The notes under the pieces: model-generated
What the model was told of the DNA's origin: nothing
The model's database searches: none
The model's input: only the letters and a program-made list of their open reading frames with translations
Translations under genes and position numbers: made by a program
Shown here: in pieces, positions 7,999 to 13,569 of the stretch
Layout of the letters: each line of letters opens with the position of its first letter
How positions within the stretch are numbered: the stretch's first letter is position 1
NCBI GenBank assembly: GCA_020629895.1
Contig: JAHDCM010000025.1
Span: forward strand, 1 to 15,133
Direction of reading: 5' to 3'
From: Bacteroidota bacterium
Lineage (GTDB): Bacteria; Bacteroidota; Bacteroidia; Chitinophagales; UBA2359
Length of the DNA: 15,133 nucleotides

Positions 7999-8217
7999 GG
8001 GCGTGTCCCATATACAAAAAAGCGCAATAGTAGCAGACATAAGATCTTGTGTTTCTACTAATGCGCTTTTTGTATATCGGTCGGGCTATTCGCTTGTAGT
8101 TGCCTCACAGCCCCCTACTCGCCTATATTGCTGGCAGTGTCTTCCTTCGTCAGCCCTGCCAGCAAAAGGCTCCTAAAGGCGGTTGTTTCGCCAAGCTACC
8201 GCTACTATCCCTCACGC
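7999..8217 (-). repeat. Dispersed structured intergenic element, copy B
   Basis: This 219-bp copy lies in reverse orientation between the convergent infC and SRPBCC genes, its 5' end 8 bp from the SRPBCC stop. Read on the - strand, it begins GCGTGAGGGATAGTAGCGG and ends GGGACACGCCC; GCGTG (8213-8217) and CACGC (8001-8005) form the closing stem. Its central stem is TTGCTGGCAG/CTGCCAGCAA (8156-8165 and 8128-8137 on the + strand). The sequence differs from copy C, but all 10 bp still pair around nearly the same 18-nt loop. The helix equivalent to GTAGAAACT/AGTTTTCTAC has a different sequence here and pairs only imperfectly. A long hairpin occupies 8010-8077. Confidence 0.8.
8010..8077. terminator. 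Two-way terminator hairpin between convergent genes (in element B)
   Basis: The arm at 8010-8033 (ATATACAAAAAAGCGC...) pairs with 8055-8077 with one bulge and one mismatch. GC-containing stem cores run into T-runs on both strands: five T for infC on the + strand and six T for the - strand genes. The core AAAAAAGCGCAATAGTAG is shared with the hairpin of element A, but the outer pairs differ. It would end both infC and SRPBCC transcripts. Confidence 0.65.
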
Positions 8218-8225
8218 GTCTCCAA

Positions 8226-8663
8226 TCATCCAGTCACCATAAACACCCTCCTATAAACTGGCTTCCTCATCCAAAACTGCATATACATCATAGGATATAA
8301 TAAATAGCTCAACCACTTATAAGGAGCAGTATATTCAATATCATCTACAATCATCGTTCCCCCTTCAGGTAATCGCTCCATAATATGTCGATGTTTCCAT
8401 GTTCGCAAGAAAAAAGGGAGTACCGTTCCTTCATCTGTAAAATACCAGCGATCTCCTTCTTGTCGATTGGCAGTGATACGGCTTATCCATAGTAAAGACC
8501 ACAGCAATTTGACATGTACCTCATCCCCAACTTCATTTCCATCCATGCGCAGTAGTTTTAAAGGCATAAGTGGTGGTTTGAGTGCTAAGAATAGTTGCTC
8601 ATCAAATTGGGCATAAACTTGTTCGAGGGGTTGTTCTACTTTGGTGGAGAGTCGAATGTGCAT
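8226..8663 (-). CDS. SRPBCC/START-like ligand-binding protein
   Basis: This 145-residue soluble protein starts MHIRLSTKVEQPLEQVYAQF, the opening strand and helix typical of the SRPBCC (Bet v 1-like) fold that binds hydrophobic ligands in a cavity. The middle carries EVGDEVHVKLLW and WYFTDEGTVLPFFLRTWKHRH, and the end has an aromatic, Met-rich segment (LLYPMMYMQFWMRKPVYRR), all in line with small uncharacterised SRPBCC proteins of Bacteroidota. There is no signal peptide or catalytic motif. The gene begins 19 bp after the MOSC gene stop on the same strand, so the two are probably co-transcribed. Element B starts right after its stop. The ligand and role are unknown. Confidence 0.75.
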   Translation of the reverse strand: MHIRLSTKVEQPLEQVYAQFDEQLFLALKPPLMPLKLLRMDGNEVGDEVHVKLLWSLLWISRITANRQEGDRWYFTDEGTVLPFFLRTWKHRHIMERLPEGGTMIVDDIEYTAPYKWLSYLLYPMMYMQFWMRKPVYRRVFMVTG

Positions 8664-8682
8664 ATAGGATTATTGAATGGCA

Positions 8683-9501
8683 TTATAACACTACTAACTC
8701 TTCTCCCACTTCTATTTCCCCTTCCCCATTTGCCAGCACATTCATACCAAAAATCACCTCGTTTCCCTGACGACGAAAAGTAGCTAGTGTTCGAAGGGGT
8801 TCTTTTTGTGGGCTACTGATAGCTGTTTGTTGATCAATGGTGGTAAGATTACAGCGGGTGCAGGGTTTCGTTGTGGTAAAAGAAAGTGAACCTATTTTAA
8901 ACGCTTTCCAAGTATCTTCGATGAAGGGAGTACCACCTGCGAAGACAAAATTAGGACGGAAACGATCCATCGGGAGGGCTTGAGAAAGGCGGCTATTGAG
9001 GTCGGCGAGCGATGCCTCACCAATAATAAGGTAGGGATAACCATCGGCAAAGCTCACCTCGTCTGCCCCCCGATTATAGTCCTGGCTAACAGGGCGTACT
9101 GACTCATCTCCCATATATACGAGGTGGCAAGCAAAGCCTAATTGCTCACTAAACCACTGATCGTATTGCTTACCGACACAGATCGCTTCTACTTGACTGC
9201 CCCATACTTCTACCTTCATTGTAGAAGCCAACGAAGCGGCAGGAGGTTCAAAAGGCAAGGCAATAACCTCGTAGGGCTTAGAAGTGTGGGCAATAATAAA
9301 TTTATCTTCACGCATGGCCATTTTTAGGAGTGCCATTTCTGGGTGAGTGCGCTGCGTAATAAACATTCCTTGATCGTCAACGAGCATCCAACGGCGGTCA
9401 TATTGCAGCCCTCTTTTTTGGACTTGCGCGCGTTGCAAGGCAATACCTCCCAATGATTTGATGGGATAGATATAGATCGCAGAGAGGGTAAGTGGGGACA
9501 T
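8683..9501 (-). CDS. MOSC domain protein with N-terminal MOSC beta-barrel (YcbX/mARC-like)
   Basis: This 272-residue protein has an N-terminal MOSC beta-barrel domain (about 4-115; IYIYPIKSLGG and LQYDRRWMLVDDQG are typical) and a C-terminal MOSC domain (about 125-272; DRFRPNFVFAGG, KPCTRCNLTTID). MOSC proteins of the YcbX/mARC group bind molybdenum cofactor through a conserved cysteine and reduce N-hydroxylated compounds. Two candidates, C214 and C217 of the PCTRC motif, are present, and C217 sits in the usual RC context. The length fits the family. There is no fused ferredoxin domain, so electrons would have to come from a separate partner. It lies 46 bp after the methyltransferase stop and 19 bp before the SRPBCC gene. 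The physiological substrate is not known. Confidence 0.88.
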   Translation of the reverse strand: MSPLTLSAIYIYPIKSLGGIALQRAQVQKRGLQYDRRWMLVDDQGMFITQRTHPEMALLKMAMREDKFIIAHTSKPYEVIALPFEPPAASLASTMKVEVWGSQVEAICVGKQYDQWFSEQLGFACHLVYMGDESVRPVSQDYNRGADEVSFADGYPYLIIGEASLADLNSRLSQALPMDRFRPNFVFAGGTPFIEDTWKAFKIGSLSFTTTKPCTRCNLTTIDQQTAISSPQKEPLRTLATFRRQGNEVIFGMNVLANGEGEIEVGEELVVL

Positions 9502-9524
9502 GGGTTATTTTTTGGTCGTTATTT

Positions 9525-9544
9525 AGACATAAAATTTTGCGTCT
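9525..9544. repeat. Small palindrome (AGACRYAAAATTTTGCGTCT)
   Basis: AGACATAAAA (9525-9534) and TTTTGCGTCT (9535-9544) form an inverted repeat with 8 of 10 pairs, in the 46-bp gap between methyltransferase and MOSC. It resembles a decayed copy of a small palindromic repeat (TAGAGACGCAAAA and its complement) that I recall from several bacterial genomes; this memory is unchecked. It may form a weak intergenic mRNA hairpin. Confidence 0.5.
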
Positions 9545-9547
9545 CTA

Positions 9548-10309
9548 CTATTTTTTTCCGATCCAAATATCTTCTCGCAAAATTCCGTAATGTTGAATGA
9601 TCGATTCGGGCAGATCATTGAGATATTGATCTAACTCAACCTTAAAACCTACTGATTCGAGGCGGTCTTTTTTGTCCATACCATAGGTGCGTACATGGTC
9701 ATCTTGTCCAAAAGCCTCGATGCGTTGTTCGGGGGTGAGCGTTAGGTCTTCGACGGTTTCGGCGGCACTGCTCATGGGTGTCTGTAAAATGGCCCAGCCA
9801 CCAGGTTTGAGTACACGGTATAACTCGCCCATTGCCTTCGTGTCATCTGGAACATGTTCGAGTACATGATTGCACATAATCACATCAAAGGTGTCGTCTT
9901 CAAAGGTGATGTCGGTAATGTCCATTTGGAGCATGGCGGTAGGCATGTCTAAGTCGGCACTAATATAGTCTACATTCGAGCTATTCTTGAGTAGCTCTTG
10001 AAACTGGTGTTCGGGAGCAAAATGCAAGACTTTTAAAGGGTCTTGTAATAAGTTGGTTTTCTCGTGGATATAGAGCCATAAACCGCGATGTCGTTCTAGT
10101 GATAAGCACCAACGGCAGAGGGCATTATCTCGCTTTACATGTCCGTAGGAGGCGAATTTGCTGAAGCGACTCCCACAACAAGGGCATTTTACGGCTCTTC
10201 CTGAATAAATGGGTGAGGTAGCTCGTAAGGCATATTGTCCCGCTACACGTAAGTATTTTTTAGGGACGATCTTTTCGGCTAATTGTTTTAATTCGTAAGT
10301 TGCAAACAT
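9548..10309 (-). CDS. Class I SAM-dependent methyltransferase with N-terminal zinc-ribbon cysteines
   Basis: This 253-residue cytoplasmic protein transfers a methyl group from S-adenosylmethionine; the acceptor is unknown. The N-terminal part has a zinc-ribbon pattern C42-x2-C45 ... C65-x2-C68 (with C44 extra) followed by LSLERHRGLWLY. The Rossmann core follows: KVLHFAPEH (about 93-101) as motif I, SADLDM (118-122) for the acidic cofactor-binding strand end, FDVIMCNHVLEHVPDD (141-156), then LYRVLKPGGWAILQTP (163-178) as the post-core strand. This architecture matches Methyltransf_11-type proteins often found among surface-polysaccharide genes, but no glycan gene is next to it here. Motif I is HFAPEH rather than the common glycine-rich loop, as usual in this subfamily. 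It is the first gene of a likely methyltransferase-MOSC-SRPBCC unit. Element C lies upstream. Confidence 0.88.
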   Translation of the reverse strand: MFATYELKQLAEKIVPKKYLRVAGQYALRATSPIYSGRAVKCPCCGSRFSKFASYGHVKRDNALCRWCLSLERHRGLWLYIHEKTNLLQDPLKVLHFAPEHQFQELLKNSSNVDYISADLDMPTAMLQMDITDITFEDDTFDVIMCNHVLEHVPDDTKAMGELYRVLKPGGWAILQTPMSSAAETVEDLTLTPEQRIEAFGQDDHVRTYGMDKKDRLESVGFKVELDQYLNDLPESIIQHYGILREDIWIGKK

Positions 10310-10352
10310 AGGTATTAGTCTTTGGTAGAAAAGGCGGCAAAAATTGTGCGAG

Positions 10353-10409
10353 AACGATAAACGTCCAACGATGAAACGATAAACGTCGGCCGTTTATCGT
10401 TCAATCGTT
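10353..10409. repeat. AACGAT/ATCGTT palindromic repeat cluster before element C
   Basis: AACGATAAACG occurs at 10353-10363 and again at 10375-10385; the second copy pairs perfectly with CGTTTATCGTT (10391-10401) around TCGGC. The inverted repeat extends to 19 nt per arm with two mismatches (10367-10385 with 10391-10409). The 14-mer ATCGTTCAATCGTT at 10396-10409 is identical to 3666-3679 in the palindrome before element A. It ends 3 bp before element C. The 378-bp gene-free gap 10310-10687 holds this cluster, element C and a terminator. Confidence 0.7.
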
Positions 10410-10412
10410 CTT

Positions 10413-10618
10413 GCGTGAGGGATAGTAGTGGTAGCTTGCCGAAATAGAAACTTAGTGAGGCTACGCCTAGCAGGGCTGACAGCGGAAGACACTGCTAGGC
10501 GTATTAGCCGAACAAGTTTTCTAGGAGGCAACTACAAACGGATAGCCCGCCCTTTTTTCGTCTCGTGCCTGTCGATGTGTTTACGCATCGACAGGCGAGA
10601 CGAAAAAAGGACACGCCC
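10413..10618 (+). repeat. Dispersed structured intergenic element, copy C
   Basis: This 206-bp copy lies between the - strand methyltransferase start and the end of the - strand SprB-repeat gene, so its + orientation is antisense to both neighbours. The pairings are: GCGTG (10413-10417) with CACGC (10612-10616); TTGCC (10436-10440) with GGCAA (10527-10531); TAGAAACTT (10445-10453) with AAGTTTTCTA (10514-10523); GGCT (10459-10462) with AGCC (10506-10509); and CGCCTAGCAG (10464-10473) with CTGCTAGGCG (10492-10501). The last pair closes an 18-nt loop (10474-10491). A TAT bulge on the 3' side of the central stem is shared with copy B. Its terminal hairpin, 10551-10610, has a sequence unrelated to those of copies A and B. 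Confidence 0.8.
10551..10610. repeat. Long hairpin of element C with reversed T/A polarity
   Basis: CCTTTTTTCGTCTCG then CCTGTCGATG (10551-10577) pairs fully with 10586-10610, leaving a 2-nt TG bulge and an 8-nt loop. Here the T-run is on the 5' arm and the A-run on the 3' arm, the opposite of copies A and B, so it does not look like a terminator. It fills the same slot in the element with different sequence. Confidence 0.75.
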
Positions 10619-10625
10619 AAATAAT

Positions 10626-10657
10626 AAAAATCCCCAAACCTCTAACAGATTTGGGGA
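10626..10657 (-). terminator. Rho-independent terminator of the SprB-repeat/T9SS gene
   Basis: On the - strand, TCCCCAAA (10657-10650) pairs with TTTGGGGA (10638-10631) around an 11-nt loop and runs directly into five T (10630-10626). It begins 31 bp after the stop of the T9SS-sorted protein gene. This is the cleanest intrinsic terminator in the window. Confidence 0.85.
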
Positions 10658-10687
10658 CCCTTTAGATCATTGTTTTTTAGGCAACTA

Positions 10688-12616
10688 CTAGTCTTTTAAA
10701 AGAACATCTGCTTTAGTGCGGATTCCATCGTTTACTTTTACAAAGTAAACCCCTTTGGAAAGGTTGGTTACATTGATATTGACCTCGTTAACTCCTACGC
10801 TTGTATTCACTGTTTTGTTCATTACAACGCGTCCAGTAATATCATATAAACTAACGTCTACTGGAGCCATTTGGTCATTGGTAATGGTTAACGTTACCAT
10901 TTCATGGGCAGGCATTGGGAATAAACGGATAATATCGAAATCTGCTTCCCCTCTTGAAACGACAATCACATCATAAGAAGTGGTTGTTCCATCTATATCT
11001 GTTTGAATCAGATAATAGTAGTTTAAGCCAGTACTTGCATTTTTATCAATGAAGTTATAGGTATTGATTCCGTTTGTATTTCCTTGTCCTTCAATTTGTC
11101 CAATGACTTCAAAGTTTGCTCCATCAGTTGCGTGAAGGATGGTGAAGAAGTCGTTGTTGGTTTCAGAAGCCGTAGACCAAGAAAGTACATTTCCTTCTTG
11201 TGTAGCTTCTCCTTCGAAAGTTAATAATTCAACAGCAACATCAGGTCTACAATTATACGTTGTATCAATAATAGTAGGACCACATTCTTCTGCATCTTGA
11301 ATGGCTACAAATAATTGGTCGCCATTCGTAATGGTACCAGAAATGGTTTCGCCTTCTCCTGTCAAGATAATATCTCCTAGTGTACCCGTTACGAGGTATG
11401 GCGGAACTGTACCACTTACTGTAATACTTACCGAATATTCTCCAGTCTCTTGAGCACCTGTACAATCAACTTCTACAATTGCTTGTGGGCCAGGGCAACT
11501 TTTTGAACAGAAAGGAGCTTCTCGCTCTATATTTAATTCACAGTTGTCTGCATCTGAAACAGTCAAGGTATAACCTTCTCCATCTGTTACAGCAAAAATA
11601 GCTTCTTCTCCTTCTGTTAATAAACCAGAGAAATCACCACCTACGATATAAGGAGCAGTACCACCTGATACACTGAAAATAACATCATAAGTTCCCTCTC
11701 CTTCTATATTAGCACAGTCGAAAGTATCTACTACTGCAAAACTAGGAGGGCAATCAATTTTACTACAAGGTAATAATTCGTCTTCGCTAATTTCGATACG
11801 ACAGTTACTGGCATCTGTAACGACAAAGCTATATCCACTTCCATCAGAAACGAAGAAAGAAGTTTCTTCTCCTTCTCCTAAGATACCATTGAACAAGCCT
11901 CCTGTTACTACATAAGGAGCCGTTCCGCCAGCTGCACTAAAAATAACTTCATACTCTCCACCTCCTGCAAAAACAGGCTCACAATTTCTAACGTGATCTA
12001 CTTGGTAACTTTCAGGACATTCTTCTGCTTTTGAACAAGGAACTACTTCAGTTTCTTCGATAACAATTTCGCAGTTATTGGCATCAGTAACAGTAAACTC
12101 ATATCCTGCCCCATCTGCTACTGAGAAAGAAGTTTCTTCTCCTTCTCCTAAAACTCCATTAAAGTTTCCACTTACCGAATAAGGAGCCGTACCTCCAGAT
12201 ACACTAAATATTACATCATATTCTCCAGCTCCATCAATTAAGATAGGACCACAGTCTCTTATGTGATCTACTTGATAGGTATCAGGACAATCTTCTAATT
12301 TAGAGCAAGGTGTCAAATCTGTTTCGATAGACACATCACATCCAGCTGCGTCTGTTGCAGTTAAAGAGTAATCTTCGCCATCATTTTTGCTAAAACTTGC
12401 CTCTTCTCCTTCCGTTAATACGCCATTATAATCACCATCAATGGCATAAGGAGCAGTACCACCAGATACACTAAAAAAGACATCATAACTGTCTGTTCCA
12501 CAGACACGTTCATGTGAAATTTGAAAATCATCAGGGCAATCTTGTGCTTGCACATTTGATGAAAGCAAGCAAGTGCCTATAAATAAGAATAAAAAGAACG
12601 TAATTTTCGTCTTCAT
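10688..12616 (-). CDS. Secreted SprB-repeat protein with T9SS type A sorting domain
   Basis: This 642-residue protein should be exported by Sec and then sent across the outer membrane by the type IX system. A signal peptide (1 to about 24, ending VQA) precedes five tandem repeats of about 83-90 residues beginning at C27, C110, C200, C289 and C374. The first four carry a SGGTAPY or AGGTAPY core as in SprB repeats, and the fifth is diverged (SGTVPPY). Each repeat has four cysteines at matching places (for example C110, C122, C182, C194), suggesting two disulfides per unit. A beta-sandwich-like linker (about 461-555, VELLTFEGEATQEGNVLSW) follows, then the sorting domain (about 562-642) with FPMPA, VSLYDITGRVV and LSKGVYFVKV. 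No enzyme domain is present, so an adhesive or structural surface role is the inference. Terminator at 10626-10657. Confidence 0.93.
   Translation of the reverse strand: MKTKITFFLFLFIGTCLLSSNVQAQDCPDDFQISHERVCGTDSYDVFFSVSGGTAPYAIDGDYNGVLTEGEEASFSKNDGEDYSLTATDAAGCDVSIETDLTPCSKLEDCPDTYQVDHIRDCGPILIDGAGEYDVIFSVSGGTAPYSVSGNFNGVLGEGEETSFSVADGAGYEFTVTDANNCEIVIEETEVVPCSKAEECPESYQVDHVRNCEPVFAGGGEYEVIFSAAGGTAPYVVTGGLFNGILGEGEETSFFVSDGSGYSFVVTDASNCRIEISEDELLPCSKIDCPPSFAVVDTFDCANIEGEGTYDVIFSVSGGTAPYIVGGDFSGLLTEGEEAIFAVTDGEGYTLTVSDADNCELNIEREAPFCSKSCPGPQAIVEVDCTGAQETGEYSVSITVSGTVPPYLVTGTLGDIILTGEGETISGTITNGDQLFVAIQDAEECGPTIIDTTYNCRPDVAVELLTFEGEATQEGNVLSWSTASETNNDFFTILHATDGANFEVIGQIEGQGNTNGINTYNFIDKNASTGLNYYYLIQTDIDGTTTSYDVIVVSRGEADFDIIRLFPMPAHEMVTLTITNDQMAPVDVSLYDITGRVVMNKTVNTSVGVNEVNINVTNLSKGVYFVKVNDGIRTKADVLLKD
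11249..12538 (-). repeat. Coding tandem repeat, five units of about 250-270 bp
   Basis: Five in-frame units encode the SprB-like repeats, starting at 12538, 12289, 12019, 11752 and 11497 on the - strand. Units 2 and 3 are closest to each other in sequence (YQVDH, GEGEETSF and CSK blocks recur). Unit 5 is the most diverged. Such repeats can expand or contract by recombination. Confidence 0.85.
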
Positions 12617-12860
12617 AGTCTAAAAATTTGAATTTATAAATTATTACTTATTGTCAAAATAAATAAAACATTAAGAGAAATAGGCTATTAAAGCTAGATG
12701 AAGAACCAGAAGTCCTTGCATTTGTATTTCAACTACCAAAAGTAATTTTTTTTTTAGACTATTCGAACTAATTACCCATAAAAACAGCAATTGACCCAAA
12801 AACATTGAGGGTAATCGGATCATATCAGAAGTGTTCTTTAGATAATCCTTCTTAAATTCC

Positions 12861-13508
12861 TTATTCTGTCAAGCTAGTGTCTGCTTGTTCGAGACGTAGT
12901 GAATCACTTGGTGGCGGCGGTGGGGGTGGTGGTATTAAATCGCTTGGTTTGCGATTAAGGGACATGTTTAACAAGCCATCAACACTGTATGTTTCTTTTT
13001 CACCAGCTATACGAACATAAGACAACGGACGCATTTGTGCTTGTTGTTGATATGGGTTAGCAGGTGCAGCTTGTGGATTTTTAGGCTGTTGTATATTAAA
13101 CTTTCCGACTAATAGTTCCGTTTTGTCTTGTCCTTCAGCTTCTATCAGTACACGCATGGCATTTTCGTCATCTACTTCGTATTCTTTCCAAGTAGCCTCT
13201 GATTTGCTGGTCAAACTTTTGGGTTTAATCAGTAGTAACTCCCCTATTAACTGCTCTACCTTCTCTATATCAGCATCTCCTGTAAAGGTATCGTTCTTTA
13301 CCTTCCAAGTTTCTCCTTCTTTCCAAACCGTTAATTCACTGCCTCCTTTTGGAGTAATACGAATGGTATTTATACTAGCAGTATCTATATCTACTAAGGT
13401 ATTACGGAAAGTTCGTTGTTTTTCTTGCCCGCCTCCCCAAAACATATATCCAACCAATGCCGCTAATATTAAAAATACGAGGATCAAAAGGATATTTGAA
13501 CTTTTCAT
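12861..13508 (-). CDS. DUF4340-like membrane-anchored periplasmic protein, exporter accessory
   Basis: This 215-residue protein has one N-terminal membrane anchor (about 5-24, ILLILVFLILAALVGYMFW) and a soluble part. The soluble part includes LTVWKEGETWKV (59-70), a helix with IEKVEQLIGELLLIKPKSL (81-99) and WKEYEVDDENAMRVLI (107-122), the recognisable core of DUF4340 proteins found beside GldG-like ABC transporter subunits. The end is unusual: a Gln/Pro-rich stretch (about 139-161) and eight prolines in a row (193-200) before a polar tail. It is shorter than most DUF4340 proteins I know, apparently lacking later repeats of the domain. The gene begins 61 bp after the stop of the GldG-like gene, so co-transcription is likely. 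The downstream gap 12617-12860 holds only AT-rich sequence and a weak ATTACCC/GGGTAAT inverted repeat (12771-12815). Confidence 0.78.
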   Translation of the reverse strand: MKSSNILLILVFLILAALVGYMFWGGGQEKQRTFRNTLVDIDTASINTIRITPKGGSELTVWKEGETWKVKNDTFTGDADIEKVEQLIGELLLIKPKSLTSKSEATWKEYEVDDENAMRVLIEAEGQDKTELLVGKFNIQQPKNPQAAPANPYQQQAQMRPLSYVRIAGEKETYSVDGLLNMSLNRKPSDLIPPPPPPPPSDSLRLEQADTSLTE

Positions 13509-13569
13509 GTTTGATTTTTTTTGTTTAACATTTTTTTAGAGGCTCTCTTGATTTTAGAATTGGAGCTAA

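Noticed and set aside
8100..8300. 66-codon open frame on the + strand across element B and the SRPBCC gene end
   Set aside because: It runs antisense through the repeat and into the end of a convincing gene; its composition is not protein-like.
3689..10618. The three repeats as an insertion sequence, CRISPR array or retron
   Set aside because: No transposase, Cas or reverse transcriptase gene is present. The copies are kilobases apart, lack regular spacers, and end in a pairing stem rather than typical IS ends with target duplications.
10428..10691. 87-codon open frame on the + strand across element C
   Set aside because: It lies inside the structured repeat and the SprB-gene terminator. 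The corresponding frame is broken in element A, and conservation follows base pairing rather than codons.
11249..12538. The repeated block as a CRISPR or satellite array
   Set aside because: The units are long, in frame, and encode SprB-like protein repeats with conserved cysteines.
12737..12744. CAAAAGTA, a - strand TAnnTTTG-type box upstream of the SprB-repeat gene
   Set aside because: No TTTG-type -33 element at suitable spacing, and the resulting leader would be long; I see no convincing promoter in 12617-12860.
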